From Neorhizobium galegae (GTDB taxonomy: Bacteria; Pseudomonadota; Alphaproteobacteria; Rhizobiales; Rhizobiaceae): a stretch of 64,000 nt of DNA. Each line of letters opens with the position of its first letter. Within the stretch, counting starts at the first letter, position 1. A model generated the notes under the pieces. That model searched no databases. It saw nothing but the letters and a program-made list of their open reading frames with translations, and was not told where the DNA came from. The stretch spans positions 1,679,501 to 1,743,500 of the forward strand of contig NZ_CP090095.1 in the NCBI RefSeq assembly GCF_021391675.1, read 5' to 3'. Made by a program: the position numbers and the translations under genes. Shown here piece by piece: positions 50,577-60,070 of this stretch.

Positions 50577-50987
50577 ATGACGGCACGCACCTGGGATGCC
50601 GGGCGGGATGAAACAATTGCCGATCGCGCCGAGAGATTGCGGCGCCTGCGCCGCCTTGCGGGCATCGCGCGGCTGATGGATACGGCGATCGGCATTCCGG
50701 GCACCCGCATCCGTTTCGGCGCCGATTCCGTCTTCGGCCTCATCCCGCTCGTGGGGGATGCGGGCGGTGCGCTGGTCGGCCTTTACATTGTCAACGAAGC
50801 GCGCAAGCTCGGCCTGCCGCCCGCAAAGCTCACCAGGATGCTCGGCAATGTCGCCGCCGACTCCGTGCTCGGCAGCGTGCCGCTGGCGGGCGATGTCTTC
50901 GACCTCTTCTTCAAGTCGCACCGCCGTAACGTGAAGATGATTCTCGAGCACTTCGGTATCCATCCGGACGAGCTGCGGGAGAGGTGA
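50577..50987 (+). CDS. DUF4112 family protein
   Basis: 136 residues with unknown function. It carries the DUF4112 pattern of a glycine-rich hydrophobic stretch ([20 protein letters not shown]) and a second, matching one ([18 protein letters not shown]). These are probably two membrane-associated hairpins. The ATG at 50577 follows AGGAGGAG. It is divergent from msrP, with 209 nt between. Confidence 0.82.
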   Translation: MTARTWDAGRDETIADRAERLRRLRRLAGIARLMDTAIGIPGTRIRFGADSVFGLIPLVGDAGGALVGLYIVNEARKLGLPPAKLTRMLGNVAADSVLGSVPLAGDVFDLFFKSHRRNVKMILEHFGIHPDELRER

Positions 50988-51153
50988 GGGTGCCTGGTCC
51001 GACGCTCAGCTCCAACCGTACCGCTTTGGCCTGTCGTGATAGTGACACTCCGGGCGCTTTGCGCTAGGAAAGCCGCAAAACTATGGGCTTTTGCGCCACG
51101 GTCAGGAAACCGGTAGACTGCGCGGGCCCGAACAAGAGATCGAGGACAACACC

Positions 51154-52989
51154 ATGCCAGCTTACCGTTCTAGAACCACGACCCATGGCCGCAACATGGC
51201 AGGTGCGCGCGGGCTCTGGCGCGCGACGGGCATGAAGGACAGCGACTTCGGCAAGCCGATCATTGCGGTGGTCAACTCCTTCACCCAGTTCGTGCCCGGC
51301 CACGTGCACCTGAAGGACCTCGGCCAGCTCGTCGCCCGCGAGATCGAAGCGGCCGGCGGCGTCGCCAAGGAATTCAACACGATCGCTGTCGACGACGGCA
51401 TCGCCATGGGCCATGACGGCATGCTCTATTCGCTGCCGTCGCGCGAAATCATCGCCGACTCGGTTGAATACATGGTCAACGCTCACTGCGCCGACGCCAT
51501 GGTCTGCATCTCCAACTGCGACAAGATCACTCCCGGCATGCTCAACGCAGCAATGCGCCTGAACATCCCGGCGGTCTTCGTCTCGGGCGGCCCGATGGAA
51601 GCCGGCAAGGTCGTCCTGAAGGGCAAGACCCATTCGCTCGACCTGATCGACGCCATGGTCGCCGCCGCTGACGACAAGATGAGCGACGAGGACGTCAAGG
51701 TCATCGAGCGCTCGGCCTGTCCGACTTGCGGCTCGTGCTCGGGCATGTTCACCGCCAATTCGATGAACTGCCTGACCGAAGCGCTCGGCCTGTCTCTGCC
51801 CGGCAATGGCTCGGTGCTGGCAACCCATGCGGACCGCAAGCGCCTGTTCGTCGAGGCCGGTCATTTGATCGTCGATATCGCCCGCCGCCATTACGAGCAG
51901 GAAGACTATTCCGTCCTGCCGCGCTCGATCGCCACCAAGCAGGCCTTCGAGAACGCCATGACGCTCGACATCGCCATGGGCGGCTCGACCAATACCGTTC
52001 TGCACATCCTAGCTGCAGCCTATGAAGGCGAGGTCGATTTCAACCTCGACGACATCGACCAGCTCTCGCGTCGTGTTCCGTGCCTCTCCAAGGTCGCGCC
52101 GGCCAAGGCCGACGTGCATATGGAAGACGTCCACCGCGCCGGCGGCATCATGTCGATCCTCGGCGAGCTGGACAAGGGCGGTCTGCTCAACCGAGATTGC
52201 TACACCGTCCATGCCGAAACGCTCGGCGACGCGATCGACCGCTGGGATATCACCCGCACCAACAGCGAGACGGTCCGCAACTTCTTCCGCGCGGCACCCG
52301 GCGGCATCCCGACTCAGGTCGCCTTCAGCCAGGAAGCGCGCTGGGACGAGCTCGACACCGACCGCGAAAACGGCGTCATCCGCTCGGTCGAACATCCGTT
52401 CTCGAAGGACGGCGGCCTTGCGGTCCTCAAGGGCAATATCGCCATCGACGGCTGCATCGTGAAGACGGCCGGCGTCGACGACTCGATCCTGAAGTTCAGC
52501 GGCCCGGCCCGCGTCTTCGAAAGCCAGGATGCGTCGGTTAAGGCGATCCTCGCCAACGAGATCGTGGCGGGCGATGTCGTGGTCATCATCTACGAAGGCC
52601 CGAAGGGCGGCCCGGGCATGCAGGAAATGCTCTATCCGACCAGCTACCTGAAGTCGAAGGGCCTTGGAAAGGCCTGCGCTCTCATCACCGACGGCCGCTT
52701 CTCCGGCGGCACGTCCGGCCTGTCGATCGGCCATGCCTCCCCGGAAGCGGCAAACGGCGGCACGATCGGTCTGGTGCGCGAAGGCGACATGATCGAGATC
52801 GACATCCCGAACCGCACGATCAATCTCGCGGTTTCGGACGCCGTCCTCGCCGAGCGCCGCAAAGAGCAGGACGCTTTCGGCTGGAAGCCGTCGCAGCCCC
52901 GCAAGCGCAATGTCACCACGGCACTGAAGGCCTACGCTGCGTTTGCTGCGAGTGCTGACAAGGGCGCCGTGCGGATCTTGCCGGAGTAA
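51154..52989 (+). CDS. ilvD: Dihydroxy-acid dehydratase
   Basis: 611 residues. It dehydrates 2,3-dihydroxy-isovalerate and -3-methylvalerate in valine, isoleucine, leucine and pantothenate synthesis. The [Fe-S] ligands lie in [12 protein letters not shown] and [17 protein letters not shown]. The C-terminal [15 protein letters not shown] contains the catalytic serine motif. The start ATG 51154 ([20 protein letters not shown]) has GAGGA upstream. It is monocistronic, bounded by a terminator. Confidence 0.97.
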   Translation: MPAYRSRTTTHGRNMAGARGLWRATGMKDSDFGKPIIAVVNSFTQFVPGHVHLKDLGQLVAREIEAAGGVAKEFNTIAVDDGIAMGHDGMLYSLPSREIIADSVEYMVNAHCADAMVCISNCDKITPGMLNAAMRLNIPAVFVSGGPMEAGKVVLKGKTHSLDLIDAMVAAADDKMSDEDVKVIERSACPTCGSCSGMFTANSMNCLTEALGLSLPGNGSVLATHADRKRLFVEAGHLIVDIARRHYEQEDYSVLPRSIATKQAFENAMTLDIAMGGSTNTVLHILAAAYEGEVDFNLDDIDQLSRRVPCLSKVAPAKADVHMEDVHRAGGIMSILGELDKGGLLNRDCYTVHAETLGDAIDRWDITRTNSETVRNFFRAAPGGIPTQVAFSQEARWDELDTDRENGVIRSVEHPFSKDGGLAVLKGNIAIDGCIVKTAGVDDSILKFSGPARVFESQDASVKAILANEIVAGDVVVIIYEGPKGGPGMQEMLYPTSYLKSKGLGKACALITDGRFSGGTSGLSIGHASPEAANGGTIGLVREGDMIEIDIPNRTINLAVSDAVLAERRKEQDAFGWKPSQPRKRNVTTALKAYAAFAASADKGAVRILPE

Positions 52990-53017
52990 GAGTTGGCAGG
53001 CAGCTGTGTTGAAAATT

Positions 53018-53055
53018 CACAAAGCGCCGTCAGGTTTTCCTGTCGGCGCTTTGTG
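53018..53055 (+). terminator. Terminator after ilvD
   Basis: A 12-bp stem CACAAAGCGCCG/CGGCGCTTTGTG with a T-containing loop. The following T-tract is interrupted (TTATG), so termination may be incomplete. Confidence 0.7.
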
Positions 53056-53090
53056 TTATGTTGATGTTTCTGTTGCCCAAGGGGTGAGAA

Positions 53091-53315
53091 ATGTCCGAGC
53101 TTCATCGCATCACTTTTGATCCGCACATCTGTTCGGGACGCCCGACAATCCGCGGGCTGCGCATCCGAGTGAAAGACGTTCTGGAACTGCTGGCTTCAGG
53201 CGCAACGCATGAAGAAATTCTGGAAGACTACCCGTTGCTGGAAGCGCCGGACATTGTTGCCGCGCTTGAATACGCCGCCCGTCAAAGCGATCACACCGTA
53301 TTGCGCGTCGCCTGA
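53091..53315 (+). CDS. DUF433 domain protein, probable antitoxin
   Basis: 74 residues. DUF433 proteins are short winged-helix-like, often paired with PIN-like toxins (VapB45-type). The characteristic sequence is ITFDPHICSGRPTIRGLRIR and VLELLASGATHEEILEDYP. AAGGGG lies 8 nt before the ATG. Its TGA shares one base with the ATG of the downstream gene (TGATG), typical of co-translated toxin-antitoxin pairs. Function is inferred from the pairing. Confidence 0.85.
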   Translation: MSELHRITFDPHICSGRPTIRGLRIRVKDVLELLASGATHEEILEDYPLLEAPDIVAALEYAARQSDHTVLRVA

Positions 53316-53644
53316 TGCGCTTTCTGGTGGATGCACAGCTACCGCCAGCTCTCGCGCGATGGCTCGCTGAGCGGGGGCATGAGGCCGAACACGTCATGGA
53401 TTGTGGCCTGCAGTCAGCCCCAGATCGGGAGATATGGGATTTTGCGGCTGCCTCCGGTGCGATCGTTGTCACCAAGGATGAGGATTTCGCTCAGCGTAAA
53501 GCCCTGTTGCAGTCTGGGCCGTCTATCGTCTGGGTCCGTCTGCCGAATTCACGCCGCCGTGATCTGCTTGATTGGTTTGAAAGAGCGCTGCCGGACATCA
53601 TCGATGCTCTCGAACGCGGCGAAACGCTTATAGAGGTCATCTAA
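53315..53644 (+). CDS. DUF5615 PIN-like protein, probable toxin
   Basis: 109 residues of the DUF5615 (PIN-like) family, putative ribonucleases. The conserved first Asp is in MRFLVDAQLPPALARWLAER, and the later acidic pair is in VVTKDEDFAQR. Overlap with the DUF433 gene by one base supports a toxin-antitoxin module. The active-site acids are intact. No target can be read from the sequence. Confidence 0.85.
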   Translation: MRFLVDAQLPPALARWLAERGHEAEHVMDCGLQSAPDREIWDFAAASGAIVVTKDEDFAQRKALLQSGPSIVWVRLPNSRRRDLLDWFERALPDIIDALERGETLIEVI

Positions 53645-53661
53645 TCGAGCCTTTGGCGGTT

Positions 53662-54015
53662 TCAAAGCGGCCGGCTCAAGTTCTTGTAAGCCTCGTCAAG
53701 CTGCTTCAACCGCTCCGTATAAGACGCCCGGAGGCATTCGACATCCTCGCCGCAGGCCTGGCGTTTCTTCAGCCAGGCGCTCTGTTCGTCCTGCAGCTTG
53801 CCGCGATTGCCCATCGCCAGGAGGCCGGTGAGAATGTCGAAGGTCGTCACCATCTTCACGTCGGCATCGTTGAGCGTGCGGGTGTCGCAGATGACTTTTT
53901 CATCTGCCGCAAGATTTCCCCGCTCGCAATCGAAGCTTGCCGCTGCGGCGGGTCGGCCTGAAAGCGTCAGGCCGAGAAGGCTCGTCAAGGCGATGGCGAT
54001 GGTAAAACGTCTCAT
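53662..54015 (-). CDS. Secreted LprI/DUF1311-like small protein
   Basis: 117 residues with a signal peptide (MRRFTIAIALTSLLGLTLSG, then AAAASFDC), so exported. The mature part has cysteines arranged as in lysozyme-inhibitor LprI-type domains (FDCERGNLAADEKVICDTRT...CGEDVECLRASY). The start ATG 54015 has GGAG 7 nt upstream; the nine preceding in-frame codons are dropped. Role unknown; lysozyme inhibition is only a family-based guess. Confidence 0.75.
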   Translation of the reverse strand: MRRFTIAIALTSLLGLTLSGRPAAAASFDCERGNLAADEKVICDTRTLNDADVKMVTTFDILTGLLAMGNRGKLQDEQSAWLKKRQACGEDVECLRASYTERLKQLDEAYKNLSRPL

Positions 54016-54052
54016 GTCTGCACTCCTGATCTCGATGCGCAACGCCTGGAGA

Positions 54053-54433
54053 TCAGGTCAGTTCCCAGAGGCTCCACAGAGCGAAGACGAGACAAGAGAA
54101 CCAGACGAAAAGGATGAAGGCGAGGCCGGTGCGGCTGGTGGGGCGTTCCGCCCAGCGCTCGGCCTTGCCACGGAACTCGCTCATCAGCGGCGCTGGCATC
54201 AGCCTGACCGCCAGTACGATACCGAGCGGCACGATCAGTATATCGTCGAGATAACCGAGAACGGGGATGAAATCGGGAATGAGGTCGATTGGCGACAGCG
54301 CATAGGCAGCAACCGAGCCCGCGACCAACTTGGCATGCCACGGCACGCGGCGGTCGCGCGCAGCGAACCACAACGCCAGAACGTCGCGTTTCAGCCGTTT
54401 CGCCCAACCTTTCGCCTTCGCCAACCAGGTCAT
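54053..54433 (-). CDS. DUF1232/YkvA family membrane protein
   Basis: 126 residues. The DUF1232 core reads AAYALSPIDLIPDFIPVLGY, a membrane hairpin. A further C-terminal TM segment follows (FILFVWFSCLVFALWSLWEL). GGAG lies 6 nt before the ATG. It runs in the same direction as the LprI-like gene 37 nt downstream. Function unknown. Confidence 0.85.
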   Translation of the reverse strand: MTWLAKAKGWAKRLKRDVLALWFAARDRRVPWHAKLVAGSVAAYALSPIDLIPDFIPVLGYLDDILIVPLGIVLAVRLMPAPLMSEFRGKAERWAERPTSRTGLAFILFVWFSCLVFALWSLWELT

Positions 54434-54569
54434 GTTCTTCTCCGCATATCGGTCCTATATAGTGTGAAAAGCTTGACGGTTTTCGCCATATTTCCGTTGT
54501 TCCGCCACCTTTCCTTTCTAGCGTCCCGCGCTACAAATCGATCCGGATTTTCTGAAAATGAGGACTTAC

Positions 54570-55970
54570 ATGCTGACCATGCTGAAACGCGTGTCGACCG
54601 GCCTTCTCGCTCTCGCTCTCCTGATGCCCGTGGCAGTGCTCGCCCAGGAGAAGGCGGTGCCGCAGAGCCGCCAGGAAATGCAGCTCTCCTTCTCGCCGTT
54701 GGTCAAGCAGACCGCCGGCGCCGTCGTCAACGTTTATGCCGAACGGGTCGTGCAGCGCCTCAATCCGTTTGCGGGGGACCCCTTCTTCGAGCAGTTCTTC
54801 GGCCAGCGCATGCCGAACCGTTCGGAAAAGCAGTCGTCGCTGGGCTCCGGCGTTATCCTTGCGGCAGACGGCCTCGTCGTGACCAACAACCACGTCATCG
54901 AAGGTGCTGACGATATCAAGATCGCGCTCGCCGACGGCCGCGAATTCCCCTGCGACGTGGTGCTGAAGGACGCGAGCATCGACTTGGCCGTGCTGCGCAT
55001 CAAGTCGAAGGAGCATTTTCCGGTTCTCGCCATCGGTGATTCCGATCGCACCGAAGTAGGCGATCTGGTGCTTGCGATCGGCAACCCGTTCGGCGTGGGC
55101 CAGACGGTGACGAGCGGCATCGTCTCAGCACTTGCCCGCAACCAGGTCACCACGGGCGATTTCGGCTTCTTCATCCAGACCGACGCCTCGATCAATCCGG
55201 GCAATTCCGGCGGCGCGCTGATGAACATGAACGGCGAGCTGATCGGCATCAACACCGCGATCTTTTCGCGCGGCGGCGGCTCGAACGGCATCGGTTTCGC
55301 GATCCCCGCCAATCTCGTGAAAGTCTTCCTGGCCGCCGCCTCCGAAGGCAAGACGAGCTTCGAACGCCCCTTCGTCGGCGCGAGCTTCGATGCCGTCAAT
55401 TCGGATGTGGCCGAAGCGCTCGGCCTCAAGACCGCCCGCGGCGCGCTGGTGACACGCGTTGTCGAAGGCGGACCGGCGGACAAGGCCGGCCTGAAGCCCG
55501 GCGAAGTGGTAACCGCCGTCAACGGCATTTCGGTCGAGCATCCCGATGCTCTCGGTTACCGGCTGACGACCGCCGGTCTCGGCAGACAGGCGGTACTGAC
55601 TGTCCAGACCGCCGATGGCCAGCGGCAGGTGAACCTGGCGCTCAACACCGCCCCCGAAACCACGCCGCGCGACGAGCGGCTGATCGAGGGGCGCAATCCG
55701 TTTGCCGGCCTTCGCGTTGCCAACCTGTCGCCGAAGCTCGCGACCGAACTGCGCATCCCGGCTGAAAAGACCGGCGTGGTCGTGACCGACGTGACGCGCA
55801 ACTCTCCCGCCGCCCGCCTCGGTTTCGAGCCGAAGGACATCCTGATCTCCCTGAACGGCACTGCCGTCACCAGCACCAAGGGCATGGAAACCATGCTCGA
55901 CGACGATCCGGGCTTCTGGCGGGTGGAGATCGAGCGTGGCGGCCAGCGTATCAGGCAGTTCTTCCGATGA
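54570..55970 (+). CDS. Periplasmic DegP/DegQ-type serine endoprotease
   Basis: 466 residues: signal peptide (MLTMLKRVSTGLLALALLMP, cleavage near VLAQE), trypsin-like domain with His in TNNHVIEGA, Asp in DASIDLAVL and Ser in NPGNSGGALM, then two PDZ domains. It acts in envelope quality control. The ATG at 54570 is preferred because AGGA lies 5 nt upstream; the upstream ATG (54558) lacks a ribosome-binding site. Its stop overlaps the rarA start by 4 nt, an unusual pairing of a periplasmic protease with a replication factor. Confidence 0.93.
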   Translation: MLTMLKRVSTGLLALALLMPVAVLAQEKAVPQSRQEMQLSFSPLVKQTAGAVVNVYAERVVQRLNPFAGDPFFEQFFGQRMPNRSEKQSSLGSGVILAADGLVVTNNHVIEGADDIKIALADGREFPCDVVLKDASIDLAVLRIKSKEHFPVLAIGDSDRTEVGDLVLAIGNPFGVGQTVTSGIVSALARNQVTTGDFGFFIQTDASINPGNSGGALMNMNGELIGINTAIFSRGGGSNGIGFAIPANLVKVFLAAASEGKTSFERPFVGASFDAVNSDVAEALGLKTARGALVTRVVEGGPADKAGLKPGEVVTAVNGISVEHPDALGYRLTTAGLGRQAVLTVQTADGQRQVNLALNTAPETTPRDERLIEGRNPFAGLRVANLSPKLATELRIPAEKTGVVVTDVTRNSPAARLGFEPKDILISLNGTAVTSTKGMETMLDDDPGFWRVEIERGGQRIRQFFR

Positions 55971-57283
55971 GCGGTGATCTCTTCGCGCCGAAGGTTCCCG
56001 AAGAGATCGCCAACCGGCGGCCGCTTGCCGACCGGCTGCGGCCGAAGTCGCTTGCCGAGGTCACCGGACAGCCGCATCTGACGGGCGAGGACGGCGCGCT
56101 GCGGCGGATGATCGATAGCGGATCGCTCGGTTCGATGATCTTCTGGGGCCCGCCCGGCACCGGCAAGACCACGGTGGCGCGGCTGCTTTCCGGCGAGGCG
56201 GGGCTTGCCTTCGAACAGATCTCGGCGATCTTTTCCGGCGTCGCCGATTTGAAGAAAGTCTTCGAGACGGCGCGCCTGCGCCGCATGGACGGCCGCCAGA
56301 CGCTGCTCTTCGTCGATGAGATACACCGCTTCAACCGCGCCCAGCAGGACAGTTTCCTGCCCGTCATGGAGGACGGCACCGTCATCCTGGTCGGCGCCAC
56401 CACCGAAAACCCGAGCTTCGAACTCAACGCCGCTCTTCTGTCGCGTGCCCGGGTGCTGACCTTCCGCAGCCATGACGAGGAAAGCCTGAGCGAGCTTCTC
56501 ATCCGCGCCGAACAGGCCGAAAGCAAGCCGCTGCCGCTTGACGAGGATGCGCGCGCCAGCCTGATCCGCATGGCGGATGGCGATGGCCGCGCCGTGCTGA
56601 CGCTCGCCGAGGAGGTCTGGCGCGCCGCGCGGGAAGGGGAGGTCTTCGATACGACGGGCCTCACCCAGATCGTCCAGCGCCGCGCTCCGGTCTACGACAA
56701 GGCGCAGGACGGCCACTACAACCTGATCTCGGCGCTCCACAAGTCGGTGCGCGGCTCGGATCCGGATGCGGCGCTCTATTATCTGGCGCGCATGTTCGAT
56801 GCCGGCGAGGACCCGCTCTATCTCGGCCGCCGGCTGGTGCGCATGGCGGTCGAAGATATCGGCCTTGCCGATCCGCAGGCGCTGGTCGTCTGCAATGCCG
56901 CCAAGGATGCCTATGACTATCTCGGTTCGCCGGAAGGCGAGCTGGCCTTCGCGCAGGCCTGCGTCTATCTGGCGACCGCGCCGAAATCCAATGCGGTCTA
57001 CATGGCCTTCAAGGCTGCCACCCGGGCCGCCAAGGAAAACGGCTCGCTGCTGCCGCCCAAGCACATCCTCAATGCCCCGACCAAGCTGATGAAGGGCGAG
57101 GGGTATGGTGACGGTTATCGCTACGACCACGATGAGCCGGACGCTTTTTCAGGTCAGGATTATTTTCCGGAAAAGATGGGCCGTCAGACGTTCTACGACC
57201 CGCCGGAGCGCGGCTTCGAGCGTGACATCCGCAAGCGACTCGACTGGTGGGCCAAGCTTCGCAAGGAACGAAGCCCGAAGTGA
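55967..57283 (+). CDS. rarA: Replication-associated recombination protein A (MgsA/WRNIP1 family)
   Basis: A 438-residue AAA+ ATPase acting at stalled replication forks. Walker A is FWGPPGTGKTTVARLL, Walker B is LLFVDEIHRFNRAQ, sensor 1 is GATTENPSFELNAALLSRAR. The C-terminal RarA oligomerisation domain includes YDKAQDGHYNLISALHKSVR and the KGEGYGDGYRYDHDEPDAFS motif. The ATGA overlap means translation is coupled to the upstream protease. Confidence 0.95.
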   Translation: MSGDLFAPKVPEEIANRRPLADRLRPKSLAEVTGQPHLTGEDGALRRMIDSGSLGSMIFWGPPGTGKTTVARLLSGEAGLAFEQISAIFSGVADLKKVFETARLRRMDGRQTLLFVDEIHRFNRAQQDSFLPVMEDGTVILVGATTENPSFELNAALLSRARVLTFRSHDEESLSELLIRAEQAESKPLPLDEDARASLIRMADGDGRAVLTLAEEVWRAAREGEVFDTTGLTQIVQRRAPVYDKAQDGHYNLISALHKSVRGSDPDAALYYLARMFDAGEDPLYLGRRLVRMAVEDIGLADPQALVVCNAAKDAYDYLGSPEGELAFAQACVYLATAPKSNAVYMAFKAATRAAKENGSLLPPKHILNAPTKLMKGEGYGDGYRYDHDEPDAFSGQDYFPEKMGRQTFYDPPERGFERDIRKRLDWWAKLRKERSPK

Positions 57284-57300
57284 CTCTCTTCTGAAACCGG

Positions 57301-57615
57301 TCAGGAGGCCTGTTTCTGGGCCACGACGTTGGCCGGCGCCCCGATCAGCCGGACGGAGGATTCCGCCAGCCCGTGATGGCCTTCCATGTCGACGATGACG
57401 TGCCAGTGGCCGGCCTCCGGGATCACCAGGCGGATGGGGGACCGCTTGGCGATGCCGCCGACATATTTGAAATCGAGAAGCTCCGTAAAGCGCTGGAAGT
57501 TGGCGGCGTTCATCAGGCGCACGTTGTTGACCGCATTCAACGTCACCTCGATCGTCGTCCCCGCGCGCTGCGGTTTCAGATCGTAGTGGGTAAAGCGGAA
57601 ATTCGGGACGGCCAT
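57301..57615 (-). CDS. DUF1883 domain protein
   Basis: 104 residues with start MAVPNFRFTHYDLKPQRAGT. DUF1883 is a small all-beta domain (VTLNAVNNVRLMNAANFQRF and SPIRLVIPEAGHWHVIVDME match). The ATG at 57615 has GAGG 5 nt upstream; a longer form from 57648 lacks a ribosome-binding site. It is convergent with rarA, 17 nt apart. Function unknown. Confidence 0.83.
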   Translation of the reverse strand: MAVPNFRFTHYDLKPQRAGTTIEVTLNAVNNVRLMNAANFQRFTELLDFKYVGGIAKRSPIRLVIPEAGHWHVIVDMEGHHGLAESSVRLIGAPANVVAQKQAS

Positions 57616-57949
57616 TCCTGCCTCATTGATGCCAGCATAGAAGTTCATCAATCTTAACGATATGTCGTTAACGAATGGTGGAACATAGCGGCTACCTGTG
57701 TGTTTAGTTTTCTGAAGACCAGCTTCAGCCGGCACAATCCCCATGCCGCGCCGAAGATAATCAGGCGGCTTTCGTCCCCTGCAGCCGCCGTACAAGAATA
57801 ATATTTTGACCTCCAATCTGCCTGTCCCGCCGTCTCCTCGCGGCGGGATTTTCTTTGCGCCAGGATTTTTGTGGCGTGGATTGTAGGCTCGGGCTCTTCC
57901 TCTCCGTCCTTGGGGCATCACCACCAGCCAAATTCCCGAGGAGGACATC
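57616..57949. other. Divergent intergenic region, orphan terminator-like hairpin
   Basis: 334 nt between the DUF1883 and hydrolase genes. It contains a tandem TTAACGA (57655-57675 region) and, at 57825-57851, a CCCGCCG/CGGCGGG stem with an 8-nt loop then TTTT on the + strand. No + strand gene lies upstream, so a small transcript starting in 57650-57800 is possible. No promoter was recognised. Confidence 0.4.
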
Positions 57950-58894
57950 ATGTCGATCAGGATAATCGCCACCGCAATTGCAGCCCTTGCCGCATCGTTC
58001 GTTCCGGCATTCGCCGAAGCGCAGGAGCCGAAATCGGCCGCACCGCAGGCGGCGGCCGCCGCCGAGCCGTCGAAGAAGGGCCGTGTCGAGGCCGGCGGCA
58101 TCAGCTATTATTACGAGATCCGCGGGGAAGGCGAACCGCTCCTGCTGCTCCATGGCGGTCTCGGCTCCATCGACATGTTCGCCCCGATCATGCCGGCGTT
58201 GACGGAGCACCGCCAGGTCATCGCCGTCGATCTCCAGGGCCATGGCCGCACCCCGCTCGGCAAGCGTCCGATCAGCCTGGAGGCCATGGGCGCCGACATG
58301 GGCAAGATCGTCTCCGAACTCGGCTTCCGCCAGGTCGATGTGCTCGGTTATTCCATGGGCGGCGGCATCGCGCTGCAGATGGCCGCTCAGGCGCCGGAAA
58401 AGGTGCGGCGGCTCGTCATTGCCTCGGCACCGTTTGCCAAGCGCGGCTTCTTTCCGGAAATGATCCCGCAGCAGGAGTCCGTCACCGGTGCCATGGCCGA
58501 GATGATGAAGGACACGCCGATGTTCATCTCCTACAAGGCCGTGGCTTCGGATGTCTCCGAATTCCCGCGGCTCCTCGATGCGATGGGCGACCTGATGCGC
58601 CGGGACTACGATTTCTCCGATGCGGTCGCCAGGTTGACCATGCCGGTCATGCTGGTCTTCGGCGACAGCGACATGGTGCGCCCGGAGCATATCGTCGAGT
58701 TTTATCAGAAGCTCGGCGGCGGCCTGAAGGATGCCGGCTGGATGCGTGAGAACATGCCGAAGAACCGGCTGGCGATCCTGCCCGATCTGACCCACTACGA
58801 AGCATTCGCGTCGCCGGCCCTGGCGCCGACCGTGCTTCCTTTCCTGGACGGCAAGAGCAACGCGCCGAACTGGGCGGAGCAGGTCAAGAAGTGA
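57950..58894 (+). CDS. Exported alpha/beta hydrolase
   Basis: 314 residues. The signal peptide (about 1-24) is followed by a Pro/Ala-rich linker and an alpha/beta-hydrolase fold: oxyanion region LLLLHGGLGSIDMF, nucleophile GYSMGGG, and late acid/His region ending DLTHYEAFAS. The catalytic triad is therefore present. GAGGAGG precedes the ATG. It appears monocistronic, followed by a hairpin. The substrate is unknown; lipase or esterase activity is a family guess. Confidence 0.88.
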   Translation: MSIRIIATAIAALAASFVPAFAEAQEPKSAAPQAAAAAEPSKKGRVEAGGISYYYEIRGEGEPLLLLHGGLGSIDMFAPIMPALTEHRQVIAVDLQGHGRTPLGKRPISLEAMGADMGKIVSELGFRQVDVLGYSMGGGIALQMAAQAPEKVRRLVIASAPFAKRGFFPEMIPQQESVTGAMAEMMKDTPMFISYKAVASDVSEFPRLLDAMGDLMRRDYDFSDAVARLTMPVMLVFGDSDMVRPEHIVEFYQKLGGGLKDAGWMRENMPKNRLAILPDLTHYEAFASPALAPTVLPFLDGKSNAPNWAEQVKK

Positions 58895-58908
58895 AAATCA
58901 AAATAATG

Positions 58909-58934
58909 CTATGCCGGCCAAAAGGCCGGCATAG
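58909..58934. terminator. Bidirectional hairpin between hydrolase and reductase genes
   Basis: An 11-bp perfect stem CTATGCCGGCC/GGCCGGCATAG with AAAA loop between two convergent genes. The T-tract is better on the - strand (ATTATTTTG) than on the + strand. Confidence 0.7.
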
Positions 58935-58989
58935 GTTCGATTTCAAGCACTTGCCGGCATCTGCGGATTCTCGTTCGGAAACACTTGAA

Positions 58990-59991
58990 TCAGTTTCTGA
59001 GGTTTTCGCGGTCGAGCTGCAGTGTCAGCGCCAGCACCGTTTCGCAGGTCGGGGTCGGCACGCCGGCGAGCTTGCCGAGCGCCACCACCATGCCGGTCAG
59101 CGGAACGATCTCCAGCGCCTTTCCAGCAAGCAGGTCCTGCAGCATCGAGGTTCTGACCGGGCCGAAACCGCCCGAACGGCCGAGCTGTTGGTCGACGCCG
59201 CTGCTGAAGACCGCGCCGAGCGCCTCGCCAACGGCCTTGGTTTCCGCCATCACCTTGCCGACCTGCGCGACCAGCACTGGATTTTCCATGATGCTGTTCA
59301 TCCGGCCGCGGGTAAGCGCGCTGATCGGGTTGTATGCGGCGTTGCCCATCAGTTTGGTCCAGATCTCGTTACGGATACGCTGGGTTGGGATGATGTTGAG
59401 GCCGGCGCGGCCGAGAAGCTCGGAGATTGACACCAGGTCCGGCGAAAGCTCGCCGGAGGGTTCGCCGAGGAAAAAGCGGCCCTCGCCATTGAGGCGAATG
59501 GTGCCGGGTTCGGTCACTTCCGCGCCCTGATAGGCGACGCAGCCGATGACCCGTTCCGGCCCGACCAGCCGCCAGAGCCTGCCTTCCGGATCGAGTTCCG
59601 GGAGCTGTCTTTCCGCATGCCCGCTTTCGGAATCCCGATGGAAATACCACCAGGGAATGCCGTTGAGGATCATGATGACCCGTGTGCCTTCCTTGAGAAG
59701 GCCGGCAAGGCCCTCGGCGGCATCGCCAAGCTGGTGTCCCTTGAGACCGGTAACGATCAGGTCCTGTTTCGGCAGCTCCGACGGGTCGCTGGTGGCGGTG
59801 ACGCGCGCCTTGAGCGGCGCGGTATCGCCGCCCTGCTCGACGGTCAGGCCCTTGTCGCGAATGGCGGCGAGATGCGCGCCGCGCGCCACGATCGAGACAT
59901 TGGCCTCCGCGCCGAGCCCGCTTGCGATCTTCGTCGCAAACGTGCCCCCGAGAGCGCCCGCACCATAGATGCAGATATTCCTGATGGTCAT
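58990..59991 (-). CDS. Ketopantoate reductase family protein (PanE/ApbA)
   Basis: 333 residues. The N-terminal NADP-binding Rossmann domain begins NICIYGAGALGGTFATKIAS; the C-terminal domain contains the EIWTKLMGNAAYNPISAL motif with the conserved Lys and Asn. PanE reduces 2-dehydropantoate to pantoate. Many bacteria have several paralogues with other 2-oxo-acid-related substrates, so the specific substrate is not certain. Pantothenate genes are not adjacent. Confidence 0.88.
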   Translation of the reverse strand: MTIRNICIYGAGALGGTFATKIASGLGAEANVSIVARGAHLAAIRDKGLTVEQGGDTAPLKARVTATSDPSELPKQDLIVTGLKGHQLGDAAEGLAGLLKEGTRVIMILNGIPWWYFHRDSESGHAERQLPELDPEGRLWRLVGPERVIGCVAYQGAEVTEPGTIRLNGEGRFFLGEPSGELSPDLVSISELLGRAGLNIIPTQRIRNEIWTKLMGNAAYNPISALTRGRMNSIMENPVLVAQVGKVMAETKAVGEALGAVFSSGVDQQLGRSGGFGPVRTSMLQDLLAGKALEIVPLTGMVVALGKLAGVPTPTCETVLALTLQLDRENLRN

Positions 59992-60070
59992 GATGTCCTC
60001 GCCAATGCTTATTGCAGCGCGGTAGGTTTAGGACATCTTCGGCACTCAGGCGAGCGAGTTTTTGGGAGGA

